From Plantago major (lineage: Eukaryota > Streptophyta > Magnoliopsida > Lamiales > Plantaginaceae), in the NCBI GenBank assembly GCA_026545765.1, contig JAIFAC010000455.1, positions 35,007 through 99,006 on the forward strand: 64,000 bases of DNA, read 5' to 3'. Position numbers and translations under genes: made by a program. Numbering within the stretch: the first letter of the stretch is position 1; every line of letters begins with the position of its first letter. Of the stretch, positions 46,979 to 59,552 are shown one piece after another. Under the pieces are notes generated by a model. That model had not been told where the DNA came from. It saw nothing but the letters and a program-made list of their open reading frames with translations, and did no database searches.

Positions 46979-47614
46979 TTCATGCAATATTCAAGAATTA
47001 AACATCAATTCATTACTAACTAAATGTTCTACATAAAGTAAAAGTAGATGACTTCGAGGTTTTAATAAATGAATATCAACTTAATTTAATGGAGTTGGAA
47101 TAAAACCAATAATTATCATAACATTTAAGAGTGAACACTTTAGTTAAAGGTTTGTAGAATGGCAAAGTTTCAAGACACTGCACTCAAGACGCCACCTGCC
47201 TCGATTTTCAAATTGGTGATTTATTTCTCAGACAGAGAATGATCAAATTATTATTGTAGATTTATCAAGATAAAATTTGTCAAATGATAAGATTGTAATA
47301 ATATCAGATCTCAAGGGAAAAAAAAAAAAAAAGAGTGAACACTTTAAAATTCGTGATCATTTAATGCTTTTAAAACTAAAATCGCACTCGACGAACATGG
47401 CATTAAGAACAACAAATAACATGCATTGTCTAGAACACTAATTTTTGCAGTGAAAAACACTTAACGTTTTGTGACATGAAATCTAAGACATTGTCTTGAA
47501 CTATGAAGTCTTAGTATATTGAATCATATCAACTTTAAACTCAGTCGCAATCCACTCCAACGCATGCGTTACCCGAGACTTAATGGGGCTCAATATGGTA
47601 AGATTAGAGCAACT
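46979..47614. other. Intergenic, no gene seen
   Basis: AT-rich; an A-run at about 47319-47333. Nothing recognised. Confidence 0.4.
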
Positions 47615-47689
47615 CCAGCAGTGTTGCAACACTGCTGGACCTCGATTTGGGACTCCAGCAGAGTCCCAAATCGAGGCCCAGCGCTGGGT
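47615..47689. repeat. Three consecutive palindromes (possible transposon end)
   Basis: A perfect 24-base palindrome CCAGCAGTGTTGCAAC... (47615-47638) is followed at once by a 37-base hairpin with perfect 15-base arms starting CCTCGATTTGGGACT and a 7-base loop (47640-47676), and then a perfect 12-base palindrome CCCAGCGCTGGG (47678-47689). The words AGAGCAACTCCAGCAG lead into it and a long T-rich tract (to about 47830) follows. Resembles terminal structure of a DNA transposon, but no second end was found. Confidence 0.7.
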
Positions 47690-48959
47690 TTTGCCTTTTT
47701 TTTATTTTTATTTTTTTTGTTTTTCATTTCTTGTTTTCTTTCTTTTCTTTCCTGTTTCTTGTTTCCTTTCCTCTTTTATTGTTTTCTTTCATCTTTTCTA
47801 CTTTTATCTTTTTTATTCTTTTTCATTTTTCTTGAATATTTCCATATGATAATAATTATATGTAGCAATAGAAATATACTTATACATTACTTCTCAAATT
47901 TAAAATACATATTATTTGAATTTAAAATTATACTTGTAGAATGTAGTATTTTAATTGTTGTAATTTTCATTTTCAATTATTGTAATTTTCAATTTCAAGT
48001 ATTGTAATTTTCAATTTTAAGTATTATAGTTTTTTTAAGTAATGTAATTTTTATTTTCAAGTAATGTATTTTAAAAAAATTAATGTGATTTTGTTATAAT
48101 TAATTAATTACATTTAAAATAAAGTCAAGAATAAAGTTTAAAAGGAAATGAGAAAAGAAAATGAAATGACTAATTAAGTTTGAAAGAAATGTTAAAAGAA
48201 AATAGATTTTAGATCACCGTTAGAAAGAGAGAATCACAAGAAATGCAGTGAGTTATGTTTTAATGATCGACGAAGTGAGATATGTATCATAGAAATGAAA
48301 CGCTTTTGAGATTACTTAGCATCAACTTATACACGCAATCAATTCATATTAAACCCATATAAAATCATATTAGACCCATTTATTCCAATAAGTACATTGA
48401 TCATTCATGCATAATAATAAATCAATATAAAAGGAGACTCATACTTCCCAACTCCCAAGGTACGTCCAATTTAGAACATTCGCACTTTGATCCAATTTTC
48501 GTCCGTTCATTCTCTTTAGAAGTTCTTCTCTCCATCCTTTTACTTCGAAACCGTTACTTTAAAATGGATTTGAACTTTCATTCTTAGCACTTGATAGAAG
48601 CAAACTCTTTATTGGTTTTAACTTGGATCACTTTAAATATTCTTTATCATTATCTTGATTCAAGCTCGTTTCGATCTTGACTTTAAGTAGAATCACTTTG
48701 AACATTCTTAATATTGTGTATGTGTAAACCGGGAGATTTTTTTTTTTTAGAATTCGACATCTACATATACAATTAGTGATAAATCAACTAGCATAATAAT
48801 ACATCACTCCACTATGAGGACTCGATTCCAACACCTCATGTTTGTACCTTTAGCTTCCCTAATAGTCGACCACAAAAACAATAGTTTTGAAGTTTGAACA
48901 ATGTTCTTTGCAGTGAAAGGTTGCTTTAAATTTCAAAGATGCATTTCAAGATTCAAAAT
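47690..48959. other. T-rich and AT-rich intergenic sequence
   Basis: The T/C-rich tract 47695-47835 gives long open frames (47519-48007 and others) that are low-complexity Phe/Leu/Ser artefacts. From 47940 to 48070 the phrase attgtaattttcattttcaa is repeated several times imperfectly. No gene. Confidence 0.5.
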
Positions 48960-49026
48960 TGCGCTTGGAGTCAAACCCGGTCTATTGCTTGGAAGGCAAT
49001 TATCCTAACTGTTGGACTACAAACGC
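48960..49026 (-). pseudogene. tRNA-Gly(UCC) pseudogene
   Basis: Minus-strand sequence starts GCGTTTGTAGTCCAAC and keeps a full anticodon loop CTTCCAA within stem ATTGC/GCAAT. The T-arm has lost a C and changed GGTTCGA to GGTTTGA, and the 3' acceptor strand is altered (AAGCGC), so the acceptor stem does not pair fully. 67 nt. A second tRNA-Gly-like copy on the same strand lies about 2 kb to the left. Confidence 0.7.
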
Positions 49027-49887
49027 CATAAGCTACAATAGATTTCAATAATGAATATCACAATTATGGGCAGGACTGAGCTGGGATGGAGAAGTCCTCA
49101 ATTGTAAATATCAGAGCTTCTGAAAGGAAACCCTTAAACAGAAACTCGAAATGAAAGAAAAACAGAAAGGCATATTTTCCTCGATAAACTATTTTGAAAA
49201 ACAAGGAATCCACATTCCATGGACTTTCTCTCTTTTTTTATAAAGTGTAAAATTTTCTCCATAACAGATCGATTAAATAATTGGGCACCCCATTGCCTGA
49301 TCGTCTAAGTATGTCTAGGCACAGGATGCCTAGCCGAGAGTTAGGGTGCCACAAACCTCTCGATACTAATAAACTCTTAAGTAATGTTTGGCATACGATT
49401 TTAATGTATGAATTTTAATTGAGTTCTAAAAATTAACGGAAAAATGCGATTCGTTGACACTCATCAATTTAGTCGGAAAATTGACCGAGTATTTAAATAT
49501 CGAGGTGGTTGTTGTTCTATATTGAAATTGAACATATATCATTAAAAGTGACATTGTATCATTGCATTGCAAGTGGGAAAAATAAAAGGCTAATGATAAT
49601 ACTTAGATAATGCCAAAGCAATTTTAGTTATTCAGAACACTTACGCTTTTGTGACACATATTAAATCTATAAAATAAAATTACTTTAGCATTATCATTTA
49701 CCAAAAAAAAAAAATCCCCAACACGTGGTACTATTATTAAAGGAGAATCATTATCAGATGACATCATCAGATTAATCATAGTACAAAATTATTCCAAGAC
49801 AAGTTCGAATCCAACACGAAATTAAATTTATCTCGAGTCTAGAGTCTCAAGACATCATGTGTATCAACCCACCAAATTGTAATCTAT
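49027..49887. other. Downstream region of the dirigent gene
   Basis: No gene recognised. Includes 3' flank of the minus-strand dirigent locus. Confidence 0.4.
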
Positions 49888-50421
49888 TTACCAACACTCA
49901 TACAACTTAATGTCAACACGGCCTCAAGTAAACATCCCTTCAAGGCATCGGCCATCAAAGTCGCAATCCCCTAGTCATGAAGAAATCTCCTGTACCAATA
50001 ATAACCGAAATGTCTCTAGTCTTGTTCATTAGCGGATCACCTCGCAAAATTTAATGTTCCCATGTATTCGCTGAATTGAACAAGAATGAGAATTCAAGCC
50101 ATGCAATCGATATACTCTTTTGAGTGTAGAAGTGTTTTGGGCTCGCCACCGAGGGCGAGTGCAAGTTGTTGTCAAGGGTAATGGGGTCATCGAACACTAC
50201 CATGTCCCCAAAATTGTTTGGTGTGGCCATTGCGGTCTTGTTGCCCCATGAAGGGGAAGCAACTATCGCAGCAGTGGCATTGTTGTAATTATACCCTAAG
50301 AAGAGGATGTCATGGAAATAGAACACGAAGTTCTTTACAAGGGTGTCGAGACCGTGGGAGAAAGAGGCCAAATGAGGAGGGAGAAGGAGAGACGCGCTAA
50401 GAGTTGTGTTTTAGTAGCCAT
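49888..50421 (-). pseudogene. Dirigent protein gene, frame-disrupted
   Basis: The dirigent family guides stereoselective radical coupling of monolignols in lignan and lignin formation, in the cell wall. The minus-strand ATG at 50421 starts a signal-peptide-like MATKTQLLARLSFSLLI. A one-base frame change at about 50370-50400 leads into NFVFYFHDILFLG, NATAAIVASPSWGNKT, NNFGDMVVFDDPITLDNNLH and AWLEFSFLFNSA. A further change near 50050 gives GDPLMNKTRDISVI and GTGDFFMTRG, and more changes lead through ATLMAD to a C-terminal KLYECW and stop at 49888. All dirigent landmarks are present in order and the overall length (about 178 residues) is normal, so the gene is collinear but broken at four or more places. 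Intronless as usual for the family. Either a recent pseudogene or a locus with many base-call losses. Confidence 0.85.
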
Positions 50422-51269
50422 GGTTGGAAAAGTGTTGTGTGACAATATTGTCTTTGCTCTTGTGATATATAGGCCTAATTGGTGAGTATTGTGCAATTGA
50501 AGTTGATGCGGTTAACAAGCTTCCAATTTGTATGAGTGACATTCAATTTCATTGCATTGTAAAAGACAGTGAAGAAAATGTATGTTTAAGGTTTGATTAA
50601 ACTACTTGTGTAAAGTTGTAGTATTTGTTTTGTATGTATGACATTAATTAATGACCAAAGACAAATTAGTTTGATGCTAGAATACATGCTAAGCTGATAG
50701 GTAAGATTCTCTTAAGCTCTCAAGAGTGAAGCTTTTATCTATGCGCACAATGTCGTCCATAAGCCGCCTTCAAGAACAAAAGTTGTTGCTCCTTGGATCT
50801 ATATATTATTTTGGCCTTCTTTGAATATGAATAATTAAATATTCCCCATTCTCAGGAGTGAAGACCAAGGAAAAAGTATAAATTAACACTAATCGAATAC
50901 GAGGTCATTTAAGCACCATGAAAATTCTAAATACGTTGTCTCCAAGAAAGAAGATAAGTCACATTTAAGTTCTTCCTTATGCCTCAATGAGTAAGGAATT
51001 ACTAGCGATTAAATCAAGGAAATTAAGTTAATATAGATGGTTTTAACTAAGTTTACGAATCGCCAGTATAAACACTACTAAAATTTTAAAATTCAAGCGT
51101 ATTTTTTATGAAACAATCTTTATCTTATGTGAAGTGTATGTATTGATCTGGTAGGTGGTTTCTATCTCAACCATATCATTCCGTGAATAACTATGTTGGG
51201 CTCAAAGGTCAGTTGTAGGTAGGTTAATTGTCGGTCATTACTCATTACACCTGCATTGTAATTTTGATT
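50422..51269. other. Intergenic upstream of the dirigent locus
   Basis: Probable promoter of the minus-strand dirigent gene near 50422-50600; otherwise nothing recognised. Confidence 0.4.
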
Positions 51270-51559
<290 letters not shown>

Positions 51560-51563
<4 letters not shown>

Positions 51564-54500
51564 GTTGACGGATTTTAGGTGAAAATTAAAATAAATAAGA
51601 GATAAAAATTATGTTAAATAAAAGTTAATGGCAACTTTAATGATAAAATTAACACTTTAAATTATTTTCTTATGTTCAATCAGTTTTCATTTTTAATAAT
51701 ATACTAGAAAATTGGCACGCAGTACTTGCGTGCGAACTTTCAACTTATTACTATTGTTGAAAAAAACTATTTAATTAGTAATACTTTACATTATTGTAGA
51801 ACTATTAATTATAGTGCAATTTTTAATAGGATTAAACCATATAATATGTTGCTAAAAAAAGTAGTTAAGATGAGTAAAAGAAAAAATGAGTCCGCTTAAC
51901 TACCTTGATAGTCTTTTCTTTTATAATAGTCATAGATATTAGGAGGGAATTTGTTTAATCTTTCAAGTTTCAACTGTTAATCCTGTTTGGGTACACTGCC
52001 GGCCCAATGAATCTAGTTCAGTTCAAACCTATAGCAGGTGACTCCAATTGGGCTAAGGCGTATTGAGGCCCAACAAGTATCTCAGGTTCGAGTTTCATAA
52101 TAATACACCCGTACAGAACTTAAAACTGTCTGATTGCAACTAGTTTAGATGTAAATTAGATCAGAATTCAGAATCTAGGATTTGATAAAATCACAATCTA
52201 TACTATTATAATATATAATAGTATAAAAGAAGACATACCGGTAGTTAGCGGACCAAAACTACCTCTTTTGTTTTAGCAGAAACTACCTCTTATTCTTAGC
52301 AAAAATGTTGTTATATATATGGCCAAAACAAGTCAATCTTCAGTTTACATTTGTTTACAACGGCTATTCTCACTCTTCACATAGTGATTCAACCTATATC
52401 CAAAGTTAAGAACTTAATTTTGTAACTTTCAAAGTCGTTTAGTGATAATAGAGACAACTTTTATTAAAAGTTGCTCTTATTAAAAGTTGCTCATATTACA
52501 ACCAAATATTCCTACAATAATCCATAGATTATACTTATGCACGCGTGAGTGCCATGCCATTTTTTTCTAGTGGATAAATAAAATACGATCAAATTCTATC
52601 CAGACTTCCCAAAAATTCTGATTGGTTTAGGGTTTTGACTGAAAATACTGAAAATCAAATTAAGATAGACTATAGCTGAAGAACTTGTCACCAAGTTATA
52701 TGGTCAAACATAGGCTACAACTTAAGTCAACTTAGAAACTTATCTCGTTATTGAACCAAGACCCAACAAAAAGAGGTTATTAATTGTTGAATTAACAGGA
52801 GTTATAAGGTGATCAATTAATAAGGGAGCTTGTATGCATGGTACAAATAACAAACATGAGGTGATAGGGTCGTTCCATAAAGTGTTATTTCTTCTAACGG
52901 AGTATTGTATTTCTTCGAATGTAGTCATTAGTTAGTTTGTTTATCATTGATTATAATTCGAATGGAACATGTAAACATTTCAAAATATATATCAATCATT
53001 CATGTCTATTTGTCTTGTGAATGAGAATGAAGGGTTACAACAATTAAAAGGCTAACACGAATTGATTATAAATATTTGATGAACCTGAGTTCATCAACAA
53101 ATTTACTCACTCACTTTTTTTCTCTCCTCATTTATCTTCTTTCACGCTTGTACATTCAGGCTAGATTTCGCCAGACTTTGTTAATGTAGTCCAATCTAAC
53201 CATTTAATGGAGTTTTTATTCTTTAAATAATTGACAATCACCAATGTGCACCATAACGGGGAAATCAAATCTTAACGAGACTTAGTCGAATTTTCTCATA
53301 TTGTGTTTATTCTTCTATACGCTTCCCTTATCGCCCATACACCATATTTTCTATGGTGACTTGATATGAATAGAGTTTATACCTCTTTTATTCAAAAGAT
53401 ACAAGCAGATCATCAGGTATAATTCATATGTTATTTTACAGTTCGGAATCACATTTTTTATGTACATGCATTATACCGATTTTTTTAGTAGAGACCATTA
53501 ATATTTTTATTATAATTAGGATACTTATCGTCCTTTTCCCTCTATAAAATGGTCCCTGTATGCTTTCTATAAAGATGGTCCTCTAGGATACATACTCTAT
53601 AAATTTTAAATTACACATATTTGTTATAAAATAATTAAAGAGGTTGAAATAAATATGTGAAAAGAAATCCAATGCAAGCACAGAATTTACATAAGTAACT
53701 TATAAGTTCATGATTTTGTGCTGTTGGAAACCAGGAAATCCATTTGATCATTTTTATCAATTCATGCATAAAGTCCATGGATCCAATATAATAAGAATAT
53801 TGAAAAGTAAATGACCTTAAATTTCCAAAAGTTAACTTTATGTCCAAACTTCAAAATTTTCTTTTCATATATGAACTTGACAACATTTAAACAACTACAA
53901 ATTCTCTCAAACTATCAAAATGTATAGGAACAGGGAAAGGTGGCAAAAACAACACTAAACATTCGATCAACAATCAGATGAGTCGACAATTTTGGAAGAG
54001 TAAAAATTCCAAAATTATGGAACCTCTAAAAGTTGTGGAAACAAGTGCAATAATATAATATTATGTAAATTATAGGTAATATAATTATTTTACTTAACAC
54101 ATCGTAAAAATATATACATGCATGCAAGTATTACGTGTCAATTTACAAATCAAGAATAATTAGATAGATATAATATTAAAAAGATGTATTTATAATACAC
54201 AAAAAATTATAAGTAGCAATAAACACATAATTTACTCAATAACTATAAAATTTATGGCATACAAATACAAATCTAATGGTGGCGATTGAATTGACCATAT
54301 ATTACGAAATTTGGTAATAAAGATACTTGGATTGCAATTAGCCAATTAGGATAACAATAATAAATGGATATATACCGATATATCGACTCAGACTTTATCC
54401 ATATTAAAATCTGATTGTGCAAATAAACTCTACCTGTATTATAGATTGAAACCTAATCCAAACCGGAATAAAAGACTCTCTGGACCGGATCACTTAAAAG

Positions 54501-56328
54501 TCTAAAACCAGTAGGAGTAAGATTATTGTTAATGTTAGGCTCTGTTATCTTAACTGAAAACTCATTCAATTCAGCTTATCTTCCATTCAGCCTTCATATT
54601 TTATACTACGCTCAATTTGGCCCATTCACCGCTTATATTTTATATTACGCCTGCTCCATTCATTCGCCTGTAGATAATGTAGCCTTAGTTAACAATAACC
54701 ACCCCTATATATTTCATGAACCAAACCGGTCCGGTTAAATTATGAATAGAAGGAAGGAAGGAAGGGTAGTAATAATATATTTTGGGAATCTGAACTGAGT
54801 AAAAAGGGAATATATACTTCGAACCCTTGTTCAGTCCTATAAATACGTGACAACTGAAACACTTGATTATCCTTTTGATCTCACTAACAGACACACTCAT
54901 GTCTCCTTGCTGATCACTGGTAATCTCTTCTCCCAACTCTTCTTCAATCATTCTTTTGATGTTATCATTATTCTTTCACTTGTTACACCCACAAATTAGC
55001 CCTGTTTTACATAAACTTGATCAATGTTAAAATCTTGAAATCAAGATTTGATGGAAATTGAATTCTTGCTTTCTTTTTCTTGATTTTTCATGCCGGTTGT
55101 GATTTGGGTGCATGAGATGCGCTATTTTCCTTATTGAGTGTGTTGTTATGTATATGAGTAATGCCAAATTGAATGATTGCGTTTGCAATCGACTTGCTCT
55201 GACTTTGCCACCACTTTTGGAAAATTGACATTTATATATGGCCCTGTGTCGTTTTCTTCTCATCTTCAACGTTGAGCTAGCTACTTTTCTTGGTTCTTGA
55301 CTTCTTGTATAATTTGCCATTTTTTTTTTTACTTCAGTTTTAACCTGCTATTTCTGCCCTAATTGTTTCTTTTATTTTGGCACAAGATCTTGTAAATATA
55401 TTTTATTCTGCATGAACTTTGCTACTTGTTGGTTTCTTGGCTTTTATTTTATCTTTTCAGCGGGGTTAAATGTAATTTGGGTTATACTAGGAAGGAGAGT
55501 ACTAGTGATGGAGACAAGCTTTTAGAAAGATAAGAAATTAACTAGTCCTTTTGCTACCTGTACAGCAAGCCAGTTGGAACAATTTAATGTTATTAATCCA
55601 AACCTAGACCGATAAAAATTGGGGGAATTCGAGTATGCGACTATTGATTTAGTGGGTGTTGGTGTGGTTTTTTCCTACTATTTAAGTTTCGTCACCAAAT
55701 TAGGGGAATACGGCTAACACTTGCATGTGTCACGGTGTGTCTCTTAGAGGATCGAACGAGAAGCTTTTGAAATTACAAGGGGCTTGAATTTCTAATATTG
55801 TGGTTTCTTAGTCATATCAACTTAGAGGTGTTGAAGTTGTAATAAGTAAAGGGTCAGAATTTATATAAAATAATTGTGAGAACATGATCATGAATTAGAT
55901 TATCCTGTTGTGGAAAGTTCCTCCTTTGCTTTACTTTGTTTTCTATAGCCATATTCCATATTTGCATCCAGATTAACTTGTGAACGCAGGAAAAGTCAAC
56001 TGAATTTAATTTCTTCACATTCTCCTAGCGTGTTCCCATACTACTGCCAATGTAGGATGATAGTGCCAGCAATGAACAATCGTGTAGCTTGACTTAAAAG
56101 TCATATGCATAATCTTTCACAAGTTGCAAGTAACTGAAATGGTTTATTTTATTTCGAACTTGATTCATTGTTCATCTTTCACAGGTTGCCTGTAGTTGAA
56201 ATGGTTCTAAGCTGATTCGCTGTGCATATTTATATGAATCTCATAGGTTTTATCTGATTTTGAAATTTAGGAATTGAATCAAGAACCTGCTGTCTCTGCT
56301 TGACCTGAGCTTCTTTGCTGCAAAAGAG
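51560..56328. other. Long intergenic stretch upstream of the CHX gene
   Basis: No recognisable coding sequence in 4.8 kb. Open frames at 52740-52928, 53635-53847, 54526-54951 and 55027-55320 have no family motifs. Part of 54850-56328 may be an untranslated first exon and intron of the CHX gene, because the sequence before its ATG at 56329 looks like the 3' end of a leader exon (acceptor-like atttag at about 56265-56270), but this is inference. Confidence 0.4.
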
Positions 56329-59300
56329 ATGGCTTCTAACGCAACACACAGATGTCCGGCTCCCATGAAGGCTACTTCCAATGGAATTTTCCAAGGAGAC
56401 AATTCTCTTGAATATGCTCTACCTCTGCTTATTATACAGATATGCCTTGTTGTTCTACTGACACGAGTACTGCGCTTATTCTGAAGCCACTAAGGCAGCC
56501 TCGCCATTGCTTTAGATCATTGTGAGTTTTCGCTCACTTTTACGTTACTTTCTTCTAGCATTACACCAACCAGCATCTGTGAAACTATAATGTTCTTGTT
56601 AGGTACCTTTAGAGTACTCATTGTGTGTGCAATCAGTGTTCCTTAGTTGAAGTCCACTATGAACGATCCACAAACATCAGAGTTACTAATGTTGCTTATT
56701 GGTTTTCATTTCTGAGGTCTTTAGCCAAAAGTTGATAGTTTGATGTTATATACGAAGCTTTCTGCCGTCAGTGTGACTAAAGTATATGCAAACAGAGTAT
56801 GACTTTTGTTAAAGTATATGGTCCCAAATCTTTTTTATTCTAGTATACCTTTTAAATCTGCCTTTGCTTAGAACTATGATACTTTAAGTGCCATGGTGGG
56901 TCACCAAGGCTGAGTACTGAGAGACCGATTTTGTTAACTTTGATCGATTGTTTAATTTGTTTCTAATGCTTATATGGAAAGTCATCTATGAATTGACAAA
57001 TTTGGGTTCTAATTGCTAAATAAGTAAATATATTATTCAATCTGAGGCTTGGGGATCATACTGCATTGCATATGCTTTTTAACACAAGGACTGATTATTT
57101 ATACATGTAATCTATTCTCATCTTTCATTTTTCTTTTCTGTTTATAACAATCTTTTTTAAAACTAATTGATAAAATAATGATGAATGTTTTTGGATGATT
57201 ATGTCTGGTTAACTGAGGATTTATTTCTCATTAAATACAAGAATTCAAAAAAAGTATTCAAATTATTGTCCGTTATTGTTTTGTTTCAGATTAATGTACT
57301 GGTGTCTGGTGGTGAAAAGGACTAACAGAAGTATAATATGGTGAATTTTCTGCAGGGAGGAGTTCTACTGGGTCCCTCAGCTTTAGGCCGCAACCAGAAA
57401 TACCTCCATGCTATATTTCCACCGCAGAGCCTTACGGTTCTAGATACAGTTGCTAACCTTGGTCTCCTATTCTTTCTTCTTGGTGGGCCTTGAGTTGATC
57501 TCAAGGCACTTCACGAACTGGAAAAAGGCACTAAGCATTGCCCTTGCAGGCATTAGTCTTCCATTTGTATTGGGAGTCGACTTCATATGTCCTAAGGCAG
57601 AGTGTTGCCAAAGGTGTAAGTAGTGGCCCATTTCTTGTATTCATGGGAGTGGCGCTTTCTATCACAGCATTTCCAGTCCTGGCTCAGATTTTGGCTGAGC
57701 TTAAGCCTAACTACTGATGTTGGTCGATGCCATGTCGGCTGCTGCAGTAAATGATGTGGCTGCATGGATTCTGCTTGTTCTGGCTATTGCCTTATCAGGC
57801 ACTAGACGCTCTCCCTTGACATCACTATGGGTGTTTTTGGCTGGAGCTGGTTTTGTGACATTTGCTTTTTGTTGTCCCACCAATTTTCAAACGGATGGCA
57901 CGCCAATGCCTCCGGTGAGCCAGTGAAGGAGATATATATATGTTCTACATTGGTGGGTGTTTTGGCTGCTGCATTTGTAACTGACCTTATTGGAATTCAC
58001 GCGCTTGGAGCCTTTGTAATGGGAGTTCTTGTCCAAAAGAAGGACCATTCATGAGCTTTGGTAGAAAAGTTGAGGATCTTATCTCTGGTCTGTTTCTCCC
58101 GCTGTACTTCGTGGTCAAGTGGACTGAAGACCAATGTAGCTACCATTCATGGTGCTCACCGGGGACTTCTTGCATTGGTTATTTTCACGGCCTGTTTTGG
58201 GAAGATTATCGGTACTGTTGTGGTCTCCGCCTTCTGCAAAGTACTACAGAGAGGCCTCACACTTGGTTCTTATGAACACCAAAGGTTTGGTTGAGCTTAT
58301 TGTTCTCAACATTGGAAAGGACCGAGGGGTAAGTAAACCACTGAACAAATTAAGTTCTTACATGCTATTGCTATGTTTTTATTTGTCTTCTCATGAGATT
58401 CTTATGACTTTGCAGGTCCTGAATGATCAAACATTCGCAATCATGGTTCTGATGGCTTTATTTACATTCATAACAACGCCTATTGTTATAGCTATTTACA
58501 AACCAGCTCGAGTGAGTAGATCAGATTACAAGCACAGAACTATTCAAAGAGAGGCATCAAACACTCAACTTCAGATAATGACCTGCTTCCACAGTTCAAG
58601 AAACATTCCCACATTGCTGAATCTCATGGAGGCTTCACGGCACTGGCATCAGTGAAGGCCTTCGTTCACGCAATGCACCTGATGGAACTTTCTGAAAGGT
58701 CATCCGCAATATTAATGGTTCACAAGGCAAGAAAGAACGGGATGCCTTTTTGGAACAGGGTTCGATTCGATCCCAATCAACTTGTGGTTGCTTTTGAAGC
58801 TTTTGAACAGCTCAGCCAAGTGTATATCCGCCCTAGTACAGCAATATCTGCGATGTCTAGCATGCACGAAGATATTTGTAACAGTGCAGCTAGAAAGAAG
58901 GTTGCGATGATAATCCTCCCATTCCACAAGCATCAGAGACTTGATGGACAATTGAGACCACACGGCTGATCTGAGGCACGTGAACCGCACTGCCTCGAAA
59001 AGGCTCCATGTTCCGCTGGGATTTTAGTTGATCGAGGGCTTGGTGGAACCTCTCACGGTCAGCAAGCAACGCTGACTATACCATCACAGTGTTCTTCTTT
59101 GGGGAAACGATGATCGTGAAGCTCTTTCATACGGTCGCATGGCTCAGCACCCAGGTATTACACTGAATGCCATTCGCTTTGTTGTGGATCCCAAGGTTGT
59201 TGGAGATAGTATCCAGGTCGACATGCCAGGAAGTTCGGTCCAAGAAAATCAGTCGGATGAGGAATTCTCATGAGTTCAGATTAAAAGTGATAAAATGTGG

Positions 59301-59552
59301 TTCTGTCACATGAAGCGAAACCGTGGTGAGTGATGCTGCTGAAGCTGTAAATGCTATTTACACGCATGCTCGTTGCAATCTAATCATTGTTGGGAGAATG
59401 CCGGAAGGTCAACTGGTGACGGCTTTGAACAAGAAGAGCGAATGTCCTGAACTAGGCCGGTGGCGAATTTGTTGATCCTTCCAGATTTTTCGACTCCAGC
59501 TTCAGTGCTTGTGGTGCAGCAGTACCGTGCAGAGTTGACAGGGATTCACTGA
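56329..59552 (+). CDS. CHX18: CHX18-like cation/H+ antiporter (CPA2), many frame breaks
   Basis: Plant CHX proteins exchange K+ or Na+ for H+ in endomembranes or plasma membrane. Exon 1 begins at 56329 ([40 protein letters not shown]) and ends near 56512. Exon 2 runs 57356-58328: [102 protein letters not shown] and [19 protein letters not shown]. Exon 3 starts at 58416: [31 protein letters not shown], then the hydrophilic C-terminal half ([53 protein letters not shown]). The conserved AAAVND Asp pocket is present. The frame changes at ten or more sites, the first at 56472 where GG has become G. The likely stop is at 59550-59552 but depends on the frame. It may be a pseudogene, though the pattern of one-base losses without large gaps also fits sequencing error. 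Confidence 0.82.

Noticed and set aside
47519..48007. 162-codon plus-strand open frame
   Set aside because: Mostly Phe/Leu/Ser from a T/C-rich tract with no conserved feature.
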